From Ktedonobacter racemifer DSM 44963 (lineage in GTDB: Bacteria > Chloroflexota > Ktedonobacteria > Ktedonobacterales > Ktedonobacteraceae), in the NCBI RefSeq assembly GCF_000178855.1, contig NZ_ADVG01000001.1, positions 992,001-1,056,000 of the forward strand: a stretch of 64,000 nucleotides of DNA, read 5' to 3'. A model generated the notes under the pieces. The model did not search any database, was not told where the DNA came from, and worked only from the letters and a program-made list of their open reading frames with translations. Below are positions 56,101 to 63,698 of this stretch, piece after piece. Numbering within the stretch: the first letter of the stretch is position 1; the number at the start of each line of letters is the position of its first letter. Both the position numbers and the translations under genes were made by a program.

Positions 56101-56494
56101 GCTCTGGCCTCATCGCCTCTTTCTTGAAAGTACCATCCAGATACGGGCTTACGCTGATCGAGAACGTAGCGGGCAAGTCTTACAGAACCTGCTCAGCAAT
56201 GCATTGAAATATTCTCCTGTGGCTGACCCAGTGTGGGTGAGCGTCTCAGTCGATGACGATATGATTCGGTTGAGCGTGCAGAACCGGGGCAAAGGTATTC
56301 CCCAGGACCAGCACGCCAGGATCTTTGAGCGCTTCGTTCGGGGTGCTCAACCCGAACAGAACACAGTGAAAGGTATGGGACTGGGGCTCTATATTGCCGC
56401 ACAGATCGTGACGCAGCAGGGAGGGCGGATCTGGGTGGAAAGTACCCTCAACGAGGGAGTAACGTTCTTCTTTACCCTTCCTCTGGCGGCCTAA
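53183..56494 (+). CDS. CheB-CheR-PAS-histidine kinase fusion, paralogue 2
   Basis: A 1,103-residue paralogue of the protein at 42390-45722 with the same domain order: CheB (about 28-215; Ser in GIGASAGGLEAF, His in FVQHLDPM, Asp in GTATDGTKG), CheR (about 220-480; intact SAM motif GCSTGEEVYSL), coiled coil (about 690-760), PAS, HisKA with His in MVSHELKTPLT, and ATPase with NALKYSP and GMGLGLY. The G1 box reads NRGKGI where DxGxGI is usual, so adenine contact may be altered. The two paralogues thus carry different departures from consensus. Ends about 110 bp before the right inverted repeat. Confidence 0.92.
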   Translation: MPIEEEKRLDMGEDLKGLALSDEPREAPFPIVGIGASAGGLEAFTHLLSHLPPTTGMAYVFVQHLDPMHHSMLPDLLARVTKMPVCVVQDLMRVEADQVYVIPPNVDLTLEQGTLHLLPRTQHGGQRLTIDRFFRSLAADQKRQAIGVLLSGTATDGTKGLQAIQAQGGMTFAQNAESAAYPQMPQHAISSHCVDRILPPEQIALALLAGLGHPSFKTPFSQESESLLADEQQAFTTIRLLLSAATGVDFLAYRTATLQRRIFRRMAVMHMNQFLTYATYLKDHPAETEALSQEVLIHVTRFFRDPPAFEAVTRLVFPEVVQHLLPAEPIRIWVVGCSTGEEVYSLAISLFEFREAQELPFPFQIFATDLDAGALKQARAGIYQRETLQAVSSERLQRFFLPLDRSRGRYQVNEAIRELCVFARHNIMHDPPFSRVDLISCRNVLMYLMPPAQEKVLQTLHYAIKSHGFLLLGASESVGPDSTLFTRVEQHQKVFTKKSWAQHLLPPVLSTGVERATRQESVKKELKEMIHEPTLQQEAERLLLTTYAPASVILDADLHILHLRGNTGLYLEPSAGKATFHVLKWVREGLKLGLRAAIFTAQKEDRPITREGLHLSNTNRLVQITVVPLKTSSLIRGFLVLFAEGPPLAALVAAPLSLRKLLGREAGRTTGATRIATLEQELAQTQVEVQATLDADERANVSLQEANEEVRSNNEELQSLNEELETSQAEVQAINEELTSTNQELQTRNEQLRVAQDYAESIVETVREPLVVLNAEMQVQSANTAFYAFFHVVPPQIAQQTLWELGNGQWDRPQVRALLQQVRDTHHSFQDIEVEHDFPTIGRRIMLLSGRAIVSERKGVRDHLILLAMEDITARKELERQKETFLGMVSHELKTPLTSAKGFVQLLQRRLSKAGDEHMAPELEQVDRSLEKLSRLISSLLDANALETGMLSIHASVFAVDDLVREMVKEQKQLWPHRLFLESTIQIRAYADRERSGQVLQNLLSNALKYSPVADPVWVSVSVDDDMIRLSVQNRGKGIPQDQHARIFERFVRGAQPEQNTVKGMGLGLYIAAQIVTQQGGRIWVESTLNEGVTFFFTLPLAA

Positions 56495-56601
56495 GTGCAG
56501 TCAAGCAACTTTTTTGGCATTGGCTACCCTTGATAAACGGGACTCATACCGAAAACTTTGCGTGATTGTACTTAATGCACTTCCACTCAACCTTTTAGGA
56601 A

Positions 56602-58012
56602 AAGAGAATGCAACTGTTTCCAAAAAAGTGGGAAAAAGGGATCAACCGTGGGCAAGACGCCACGCTTTCGGGCTTCTTGACAGATGAGAACGTTTGTCCT
56701 ATACTAAAGAAAATATGAGGCAAGAGAAAGAGCAGAACCGCATGATTCGCGCCCATAAGATCAGACTACGTCCCACACCTGAGCAGGCCAACTCCTTTGC
56801 TCGTGCCGCAGGCGTTGCTCGCTTTGTGTGGAATTGGGCGCTGGCCGAATGGAACCGCCAATATGAAGCCGGGGAAAAACCCACTGCTTTGAAACTCAAG
56901 AAGCAGTTCAACCAGATCAGGCGGGAGCAATTCCCCTGGACCTGGGAAGTCACCAAGAACGCTTCTGATCAGCCCTTCCTGGACCTGGGCAAAGCCTTTA
57001 CGACCTTTTTTGAAGGCAAGGCTCGCCCTCCGAAATACAAAAGCAAGAAACGCAGGAAGCCGAGTTTCTACCTTGCCAATGATCAGTTGACACTCGGGGA
57101 TCATCGCCTCTGGGTGCCCAAACTCGGATGAGTGAATATGGCAGAGAATCTGCGCTTTCACGGCAAGGTGACGGGCGCGCGGATCACGCGCGTCAGCGGA
57201 TTGGTGGTTTGTTTCCATCCAGGTAGAAATGCCTGATCCCATCCCGGTGAAGAAACGAGCGGCCTGTGGCATCGATGTCGGACTGAACCGACTGGCGACC
57301 TTGAGTACGGGAGAGAACGTCGAGAACCAAGCCTTTCTCAAAACGGCCCTGGGGAAACTGCGTCAGGCCAACAAACGCTTGCATCGTCGCAAACGTGGAT
57401 CCCGCGAATCGGGAGAAAGCGCGCAGACAGGTCACACGCGTGCACTACCGCATTACCTGTCTGAGAGATGATGTGCTCCACACGTTGACCACCCAACTCG
57501 CTGAGAGTTATGGGATCATTGGCGTGGAAACCTTGTACCTCAAGGGATTCCTCAAGAACCGACGCCTGGCGCGCTTGTTCTCTGATGCCTCGCTCGGCAC
57601 GCTCAGACGGCTGCTTGAGGCGAAGGTAGCCCAACGCGGGGGACAGGTCATCAAAGTGGACCGCTTCTTTCCCGGAAGTCAAAACCTGTCACTGCTGCGG
57701 GTGGACATGGCAGCAGATGACGCTCAACGATCGGGTGTTTGTCTGTCAAAACCCAACCTGTCCCTATGATCAGTTCCCGCAAGATCGTGATCACAATGCG
57801 GCTCAGAATGTGTTACGGGAAGCCCTTCGCTTGATCGGGCTGATGGATCAAGTCGTCTTCGGTACTGGCTCGGACGAGACGGAAAAGACGCCTGTGGACT
57901 TGGGGTAAGACCAATGGGCTTCGGCTTTGCGGCTCCTGGGAGTGAAGCAGGAACAACGAAAGATGGAAGAAAACGATGCATGCATACGTTTTCCTACATT
58001 AATCGGAGCAGA
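56602..58012 (+). repeat. 1.41-kb inverted repeat, right copy (dead tnpB element)
   Basis: Reverse-complement match of 45761-47172. Its right edge abuts a headless mgtA fragment. Recombination between the two copies would invert the 9.4 kb between them. Confidence 0.9.
56694..57908 (+). pseudogene. tnpB: IS200/IS605-type TnpB, multiple frameshifts, right copy
   Basis: Same frame pieces and breaks as the left copy at 45865-47079, plus one extra nonsense change: after PKLG (57129-57131) a TGA replaces the Trp codon seen in the left copy. Nucleotide differences between copies are few. The RuvC-I text GIDVGLNRL, the Glu region and the QDRDHNAAQ end are readable. Confidence 0.88.
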
Positions 58013-58069
58013 GAACAAGGGGATACCCCTTAAACCCCGCCAGGGGGAATTCCCCCTGGGCCCCCTTTC

Positions 58070-59064
58070 CCAATCGACACCCTGTGTCGCGATAAGACAG
58101 GGACGTTGACCAACGGCGAAACGAACCTCGAAGGCTATCTTGATCTCTCGGAGAAAGCATCTGAGCGCGTGCTGCTGTTTGGCTCCTTGAACAGTACCTA
58201 CCAGACCGGGATCAAAAGTCCCCTCGATGAAGCTATTGTACGCCATGGCACTGTTGATATGAGTGGCTATACCAAAGTTGGCGAGATCCCCTTTGATTTT
58301 GAACGGCGCTGCCTCTCGGTGGTCATACGACACGAGCATGAGAATCTCTTGATCATCAAAGGTGCTCCCGAGAGTGTTCTGGCGCGTTGCACTGCCTATG
58401 AAAGCAATGGTGAAAGCAAGCCATTGGATGATGGGAGTGATGAGGAGCGCACAACCTACGTGAACAGGTATCGTGATCTCAGTTCGCAGGGATACCGTGT
58501 GCTCGCTGTCGCCTATCGCACACTCTCGCCACAAGAAACGTATCGGAAAACGGACGAGCAGTCTCTGGTGCTGCTCGGCTTCCTGACCTTTGCCGATCCG
58601 CCCAAGGCGGATGTTGCCCAGGTTCTCCAGGCACTCAAGAGTGATGGGGTGCAGGTCAAGATCGTGACGGGTGATAATGAATTGGTCATTTTATGATCTT
58701 CATTGGACCAGTCAGCTCGATCTTCGATTTCCTGACCTTCTTCATCATGTTACGGATCTTCAATGCTGGAGCAGTACTCTTCCATACTGGCTGGTTCGTG
58801 GAGTCGCTTGCGACTCAGACACTGGTCCTCTTTAGTATTCGCACAGCAGGCAATCCGCTACACAGTCGCCCCAGTCTCCCGCTCACGCTGACGACGCTCC
58901 TGATTGTCTTGGTTGGCTTTGTGCTCCCCTACACGCCACTTGCCGGACCACTTGGTTTCACACCATTGCCCGCCCTCTACTTTCTCTTCCTGGCAGGGAT
59001 GATTATGAGCTACTTGCTCCTCGTGGAGTTGGTCAAGCGCCGCTTGATGCGACGGTATGCATGA
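58070..59064 (+). pseudogene. mgtA: MgtA-type P-type ATPase, N-terminus missing and internal deletion
   Basis: From about 58070 the phosphorylation motif DKTGTLTNGE is followed by nucleotide-binding domain text (YTKVGEIPFDFERRCLSVV, IIKGAPESVL) up to VKIVTGDNELV at 58680. The sequence then jumps to the membrane part FIGPVSSIFDFLTFFIML and runs to KRRLMRRYA at 59064. About 170 residues, including the GDGxND hinge and two helices, are deleted; the whole N-terminal third is cut off at the inverted repeat. The magnesium-transport ATPase is thus non-functional. Confidence 0.88.
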
Positions 59065-59174
59065 GGAGTTTTCACCAAATTAGGGTAACGTCTTTTGGAG
59101 TTGCCCCAAAAGGACCGCAGTATTGTTCTTGAGCAAAGGGATAGGAATGAAGAATGATCCCTACTCTCTTTCGT

Positions 59175-59363
59175 TCACCGCTCATAGGTTGCCGTGAGCC
59201 ATATACGCCCGAAGATATCTCGTCCCGCTACTGTACAAGAGACCAGTCGCCAGCCTCGTTCTGTGTGACGTTTCAAGTCATGTTCATACTTCTGATACGA
59301 TGAATGAAACAGGCCGGGTCTATAACTCTTTACTTCTTGCTGTGATATGGCAGGTTGTGACAT
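59175..59363 (-). CDS. Small DUF4177-like protein
   Basis: A 62-residue soluble protein. After a short N-terminus it reads YQKYEHDLKRHTERGWRLVSCTVAG, then IWLTATYER, a pattern of one helix with a Gly-Trp turn and beta strands, resembling small DUF4177-type proteins. Met10 of a slightly longer frame is the likelier start (59363), with AGAAGGAAAAAG ahead. It lies alone between the mgtA wreck and cassette copy 2. Function unknown. Confidence 0.55.
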   Translation of the reverse strand: MSQPAISQQEVKSYRPGLFHSSYQKYEHDLKRHTERGWRLVSCTVAGRDIFGRIWLTATYER

Positions 59364-59557
59364 TGCTTTTTCCTTCTCACCCGTGAGCAATTTCTTCTGA
59401 ACTCTACCGTTGTCGTTAAATAGATATCCTTCTAACTTCCCGCTTCATAGCTCCATTCTATCTTATTCGTCTGCCCAGGATCTGGGGATATTCTATTTAA
59501 TAGTTGAATTTTTTATAAAAAGCAATGAAATCAAAAATATCATAGTTTGGATATATA

Positions 59558-59586
59558 TTGTATTTACATCAGAAATAGTGTATACT
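59558..59586 (+). promoter_or_regulatory. Cassette promoter, copy 2
   Basis: TTGTAT at 59558-59563, 17-bp spacer, TATACT at 59581-59586, matching copies 1 and 3. It is the likely promoter for everything through the response regulator at 62379. The leader frame MSQAAHTMSL... occupies 59611-59688. Confidence 0.65.
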
Positions 59587-59778
59587 AAAAGTAAGCCCAT
59601 AGAGCTTTTTATGAGTCAAGCCGCTCACACCATGTCCCTCGTAACTACTAACGTTCTGAGCGTTCCTCTCTCCATTCAGCAGACATGATTGCCATAATGG
59701 TCGCGTTCGCGCTCTCGCGTTTGTGCCTCCTCTCTACCTTCAGGCATATGCATCTGGAGGCAAACCATACAGGATCAC

Positions 59779-59907
59779 ATGATTATGCGACTCTTCATTC
59801 TCCCCTTGCTCCTCTTCGTCCTCCTAGTGTATCTTCTCTGGTTCAGGGAAATACAGGACCGGCGCCAACGAGCCCACCAAGGGATAGCGACACCATCTCT
59901 TCGATAA
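59779..59907 (+). CDS. Cassette membrane microprotein, copy 2
   Basis: A 42-residue version: membrane helix RLFILPLLLFVLLVYLLWF and the same basic REIQDRRQRAH tail, but the stop after His is lost and nine residues (QGIATPSLR) are added. Changes from copy 1 inside the helix keep hydrophobicity, which argues that the frame is translated. It precedes the 183-residue gene by 84 bp. Confidence 0.55.
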   Translation: MIMRLFILPLLLFVLLVYLLWFREIQDRRQRAHQGIATPSLR

Positions 59908-59991
59908 CACAGTTTCAAGCGTCTGCTCCAGGTTGATATGCCTTCAGCAGAAGAAGCGCTCCTCTGGTTTCTCGCAAGAAAGGCAACTCCT

Positions 59992-60543
59992 ATGAGCACC
60001 ATTCAAGAAACACATTCACCACTCAAGGTGGTGAGAGACTCACCACCGGATGAGCATACAGAAACAGTCGTGACCGCGCAAGGCGTCTCTCCATCTGGGC
60101 AGAGCTCCTCTGCAAGAGAAGATATTGCAAGCCAAGGCAACTTCGCAGAGACGACCATGCCGGAGAGACATGCTCAAACTCCGTATGTCTACCCGGCATG
60201 GCCGACATCTAAGCCTGGCCCGCAGGTCACCCCCCTTCCTCCAGGGCAGAGACCGCACCCAAAGCGCACTGATCAGATGGTCTATGACTGCTATGACCAG
60301 GAACGAGGAAGACCATGCGTTGCTCCTGCAACCCAGGTGATGCGGAAAACGAGAGCCAGAACGTACCGTCCTGATGACACCTTCTTAGAGGTGATCTCTG
60401 AGGCTGAGGTAACGGAACGCCGGCGTGATGATGGCAACGCCTCCGAGACCGAGGCAATAGGGCGTTGGCTCGACGATGGCGGCACATCTGATGCCGCGTT
60501 TGAGATGGGAAGCTTTTCACCTCACCACAATGTACAACGCTAA
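59992..60543 (+). CDS. Cassette 183-residue protein, copy 2
   Basis: Paralogue of 52055 and 63058 with the same length. The segment DQMVYDCYDQERGRPCVAPA is unchanged, while the N-terminal Pro/Thr-rich part varies (PLKVVRDSPPDEHTETVV). The acidic C-terminal block reads NASETEAIGRWLDDGG. The ATG at 59992 has AAAGG; an in-frame ATG at 59938 would add 18 residues. It ends 20 bp before the slipin start, so both are on one transcript. No known domain. Confidence 0.75.
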   Translation: MSTIQETHSPLKVVRDSPPDEHTETVVTAQGVSPSGQSSSAREDIASQGNFAETTMPERHAQTPYVYPAWPTSKPGPQVTPLPPGQRPHPKRTDQMVYDCYDQERGRPCVAPATQVMRKTRARTYRPDDTFLEVISEAEVTERRRDDGNASETEAIGRWLDDGGTSDAAFEMGSFSPHHNVQR

Positions 60544-60562
60544 CGCCATCAGGAGGCTTGTC

Positions 60563-61390
60563 ATGAATCTTTTTGCCATGTTTGTGTTTGGTGTCATCGT
60601 GGCTCTGCTAGTGTGGGTCGCGTTTTCTGCGATTCGCGTGGTGCAGCAGTATGAGCGTGGCGTGGTTTTCGTGTTGGGACGTTTAATCGGAGCAAAGGGT
60701 CCCGGGCTCTTCTTCGTTCCCCCGCTCATTTCACGCGTGAGTAAGGTCGACTTGCGAATTATCACGCTGACCGTCCCCCCGCAAGAGGTCATCACCCGTG
60801 ATAATGTCACGATCAAGGTGACGGCGGTCCTCTACTTCTACGTCGTCGATCCCATTGCGGCTATCGTCAATGTGATGGACTTTAACCAGGCAACCACACA
60901 GATTGGTCAAACGACCTTGCGCAACGTCCTCGGTCAATCGGAACTGGATGAGCTATTGGCGCAGCGCAACAAGGTCAACCGTGATTTGCAAACCATTATT
61001 GACGAGCAGACGGAGGGATGGGGAGTAAAAGTGACCGCAGTTGAGATCAAGGATATTGAGTTACCTGTTACGATGCAGCGTGCCATGGCCAAGCAGGCGG
61101 AGGCAGAGCGCGAGAAGCGCGCGAAGGTGATTCATGCTCAGGGAGAATTACAGGCCTCGACCCAGTTGGCTCAAGCCGCCGAAATTCTTGGCTCACAGCC
61201 TGCCGCGCTACAACTACGCTACCTGCAAACGCTGACAGAGGTCGCGGTGGAGAAGAATTCGACGATTATCTTCCCGCTGCCGATCGACCTGATTGAACCG
61301 ATGTTAAAGATGACGCACCAGAAGGCGGACGTGGCAGTACGTGAGCCACCCAACGATGTTCCTCTGAAGGAGTTCTCTCTCCCGCATTAG
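60563..61390 (+). CDS. Slipin (stomatin/SPFH family membrane scaffold)
   Basis: A 275-residue SPFH protein. A membrane-inserted N-terminus (residues 2-22, LFAMFVFGVIVALLVWVAF) is followed by the slipin pattern VVQQYERGVVFVLGRLIG, then PGLFFVPP and VDLRIITLTVPPQEVITRDNV (limited here to its family features), and a helical region with QRAMAKQAEAEREKRAKVI that drives oligomerisation. Slipins form rings on the inner membrane and organise microdomains, often with an NfeD partner, but no nfeD is adjacent. The start has a clear AGGAGG. It is co-transcribed with the 183-residue protein and, downstream, a membrane microprotein and response regulator. Confidence 0.92.
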   Translation: MNLFAMFVFGVIVALLVWVAFSAIRVVQQYERGVVFVLGRLIGAKGPGLFFVPPLISRVSKVDLRIITLTVPPQEVITRDNVTIKVTAVLYFYVVDPIAAIVNVMDFNQATTQIGQTTLRNVLGQSELDELLAQRNKVNRDLQTIIDEQTEGWGVKVTAVEIKDIELPVTMQRAMAKQAEAEREKRAKVIHAQGELQASTQLAQAAEILGSQPAALQLRYLQTLTEVAVEKNSTIIFPLPIDLIEPMLKMTHQKADVAVREPPNDVPLKEFSLPH

Positions 61391-61522
61391 ATGACTGCTG
61401 GAAGTTGTCGTTGTCATGGAAGCAACGCCTCTCAGGTGCTGTGATGGGTGTGCGGTGAACGTGCATGTTTTGACTCTATTGAGAACGATACAGGGGTATC
61501 GTTTCAAGCAAAGGACGAGATC

Positions 61523-61648
61523 ATGAGAGTTGCAAAACTTCTTCTGGGAGCTACTCTTACCCCAAGAGGCCTTCTTGTAGGGCTGATTGTGGGGTTGGTC
61601 GCTAGCTTTCTTGTGAGCCGGCTGATAGATAGGGAGCAGACCAGATGA
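61523..61648 (+). CDS. Single-pass membrane microprotein coupled to a response regulator
   Basis: A 41-residue protein with one membrane helix (LLVGLIVGLVASFLVSRLI) and a short charged end (DREQTR). The start at 61523 follows AAGGACGAG. Its stop overlaps the response regulator start (ATGA, 61645-61648), so the two are translationally coupled, suggesting that the microprotein anchors or modulates the regulator. No known family. Confidence 0.65.
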   Translation: MRVAKLLLGATLTPRGLLVGLIVGLVASFLVSRLIDREQTR

Positions 61649-62379
61649 AAATACTGGTTATTGATAGTGACTGTGATTTGGTGGAAATGCTCGTAAGTTG
61701 GCTCAAAACACTTGGATATAAAGTCTATTGGGCGTATACTTGCGAGCAAGCGAAGAGTGAATGGTTGGAGCAGCAGCCAGACCTCGTCATTGTGGATCCA
61801 GTACTAAAAGGCGTCGATATCCTGGGTATGTGTGAGGATCTACGTACGAAGCATGATACGCTTGTTTTGGTGATCACAGAGGGCAAAAATGTGCAGGATG
61901 AAATACGATGTTTGGAGTCAGGGGTCGATGATTATCTACGCAAACCGTTCTTCCCTTCACAATTACTGGCACGTATTCGGGCTGTAAGTCGACGCGCGCG
62001 TTCAACATTGGAGCGTCGCCCTTCTTCGGTGTTAACGGTCGGACCTGTGTGTATTGATTCGCTGCATAATGAAGCGAGAATTCGTGGAAAAACTGTGCAT
62101 TTGACGCCGACAGAGAGTAAGCTACTCCATCTGCTCGCTATGAATGCCAATGATGTTTGCACTGCCAATCAAATCGTAACCCATGTATGGGGATATGATG
62201 GCGATGGTGATACCTGTCTGGTCAAAGCACATATACGCCATCTCCGCCAGAAAGTGGAACTTGATCCGAGTAACCCACACTCTATTCTCACCGTGACTGG
62301 CGTTGGCTATACGTTGATACGCCCTAAAGAAGAACAACAGAAGGTGAAAGAAATTGGTCGGCCAGTGCGTGTCGGCTGA
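61645..62379 (+). CDS. Orphan OmpR-family response regulator
   Basis: A 244-residue regulator. The receiver has Asp8 and Asp10 in VIDSDCD, the phosphorylation site Asp51 in LVIVDPVLKG, and the Lys of LRKPFFPS; the output domain is a winged helix with LTPTESKLLHLLA and TVTGVGYTLI. A C-terminal tail of about 18 charged residues follows. No histidine kinase is adjacent; the two CheB-CheR kinases in the window are candidates. It overlaps the microprotein gene by 4 nt and is the last gene of the slipin operon. Confidence 0.9.
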   Translation: MKILVIDSDCDLVEMLVSWLKTLGYKVYWAYTCEQAKSEWLEQQPDLVIVDPVLKGVDILGMCEDLRTKHDTLVLVITEGKNVQDEIRCLESGVDDYLRKPFFPSQLLARIRAVSRRARSTLERRPSSVLTVGPVCIDSLHNEARIRGKTVHLTPTESKLLHLLAMNANDVCTANQIVTHVWGYDGDGDTCLVKAHIRHLRQKVELDPSNPHSILTVTGVGYTLIRPKEEQQKVKEIGRPVRVG

Positions 62380-62429
62380 GTGTAACCTGGTGGGTCAGCT
62401 AGCAATTGAGCAACAGTAGGGAGGCAGAG

Positions 62430-62567
62430 ATGATAGAGAATGAGGGGAGAGAAAGAAGGAAAAGAGCAATGGCTCGCCCCCAGAAATATCCCCTGCCCCC
62501 CTTGAGCGAGCAGGAAGAGCGTGAATTGCGTCTTCATATCCCCAGATCCTGGGGATATTCTATTTAA
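62430..62567 (+). pseudogene. IS630-family transposase N-terminal fragment
   Basis: A 45-codon frame whose inner part MARPQKYPLPPLSEQEER resembles the start of IS630-type transposases (a charged N-terminal helix before the helix-turn-helix). It is cut off where cassette copy 3 begins; a small palindrome CCCCAGATCCTGGGG sits at the junction (62539-62553). Confidence 0.5.
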
Positions 62568-62624
62568 TAGTTGAACTTTTCATAAAAAGCAATGAAATCA
62601 AAATATCATAGCTTAGATATATAT

Positions 62625-62653
62625 TTGTATTTTTCTCAGAAATAGTGTATACT
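62625..62653 (+). promoter_or_regulatory. Cassette promoter, copy 3
   Basis: TTGTAT at 62625-62630, 17-bp spacer, TATACT at 62648-62653. Leader sequence as in the other copies, with CTCATAGATCTTTTCTTGAG forming a possible small hairpin. Confidence 0.65.
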
Positions 62654-62844
62654 AAAAGTAGCTCATAGATCTTTTCTTGAGTCAAGCCTCTCACACCATG
62701 TCCCTCGTAACTACCAACGTTCTGAGCGCTCTTCTCCCCACTCAGCAGACATGATTGCCATAATGGTCGCGTTCGCGCTCTCGCGTTTGTGCCTCCTCTC
62801 TACCTTCAGGCATATGCATCTGGAGGCAAACCATACAGGATCAC

Positions 62845-62946
62845 ATGATTATGGAACTCTTCCTCTTCCCCTTAGTGCTCTTTGTCCTCCTGATCACTCT
62901 TCTCTGGTTCAGAGAAATACAGGACCGGCGCCAACGAGCCCACTGA
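62845..62946 (+). CDS. Cassette membrane microprotein, copy 3
   Basis: A 33-residue protein identical in sequence to copy 1 (ELFLFPLVLFVLLITLLWF helix and REIQDRRQRAH tail). AGGA five bases upstream. The identity, despite divergence of the surrounding leader, suggests recent copying from copy 1 or selection on this frame. Confidence 0.55.
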   Translation: MIMELFLFPLVLFVLLITLLWFREIQDRRQRAH

Positions 62947-63057
62947 GAAAAAACGACACAATCTCTTCGATGACACTGTTTCAAGCGTCCGCTCCCGGTT
63001 GACACGCCTTCAACCAAAGAAGCGCTCCTCTGGTTTCTCGCAAGAAAGGCAACTCCT

Positions 63058-63609
63058 ATGAGCACCATTCAAGAAACACACCCGCCACTCAAGGCGATGA
63101 GAAACGCACAACCAGATGAGCATCCAGAAACAGTCGTGATCGTTCAAGGCGTCTCTCCATCTGGGCAGAGCTCCTCTGCAAGAGAAGACAGTGCAAGCCA
63201 AGGCAACTTCGCAGAGACGACCATGCCGGAGAGACATGCTCAAACTCCGTATGTCTACCCGGCATGGCCGACATCTAAGCTCGGCCCGCCGGTCACCCCC
63301 CTTCCTCCAGGGCAGAGACCGCACCCAACGCGCACTGATCAGATGGTCTATGACTGCTATGACCAGGAGCGAGGAAGACCATGCGTTGCTCCTGCAACCC
63401 AGGTGATGCGGAAAACGAGAGCCGGAACGTACCGTCCTGATGACACCTTCTTGGAGGTGATTTCTGAGGCTGAGGTAACGGAATGCTGGCGTGATGATGG
63501 CAACGCCTCCGAGACCGAGGCAATAGGACATTGGCTCGACGATGGCGGCGCATCTGATGCCGCGTTTGAGATGGGAAGCCTTTCACCTCGCCACAATGTA
63601 CAACTCTAA
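63058..63609 (+). CDS. Cassette 183-residue protein, copy 3
   Basis: Third paralogue, same length. Its first 35 residues follow copy 1 (PLKAMRNAQPDEHPETVV), the next 60 follow copy 2 (SSSAREDSASQGNFAETTM, ERHAQTPYVYPAWPTS), so it looks like a recombinant of the two. The DQMVYDCYDQERGRPCVAPA block is unchanged. The end is NVQL instead of NVQR. Not followed by a slipin. Confidence 0.75.
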   Translation: MSTIQETHPPLKAMRNAQPDEHPETVVIVQGVSPSGQSSSAREDSASQGNFAETTMPERHAQTPYVYPAWPTSKLGPPVTPLPPGQRPHPTRTDQMVYDCYDQERGRPCVAPATQVMRKTRAGTYRPDDTFLEVISEAEVTECWRDDGNASETEAIGHWLDDGGASDAAFEMGSLSPRHNVQL

Positions 63610-63698
63610 CGCCTCTCAGGTGCTGCCACGAGTGTGCCTCGAAAGAGCCTCTTTCTGGCAGCTCCCAGGTGTGAGCTGCGAAGAAAGAAGAGCTTGTT

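Larger units (their letters stand above)
59490..60640 (+). repeat. Cassette copy 2 (complete, with slipin)
   Basis: Begins near GGGGATATTCTATTTAATAG, which is shared with copy 3 at 62552, and includes promoter, leader, microprotein and 183-residue gene. This copy continues into a full slipin gene, membrane microprotein and response regulator. Confidence 0.9.
62545..63625 (+). repeat. Cassette copy 3 (no slipin)
   Basis: Homologous with copies 1 and 2 up to the end of the 183-residue gene. From the stop codon on (63608-63625) it matches the sequence downstream of the slipin in copy 2 (61424-61441, 18 bp), showing that the slipin gene was deleted from this copy between short AACGCC...TCAGG repeats. 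Confidence 0.88.

Noticed and set aside
51566..63625. CRISPR-like or phage-type repeat array
   Set aside because: The repeats are three kilobase-scale coding cassettes, not short repeats with spacers; no cas or phage structural genes are present.
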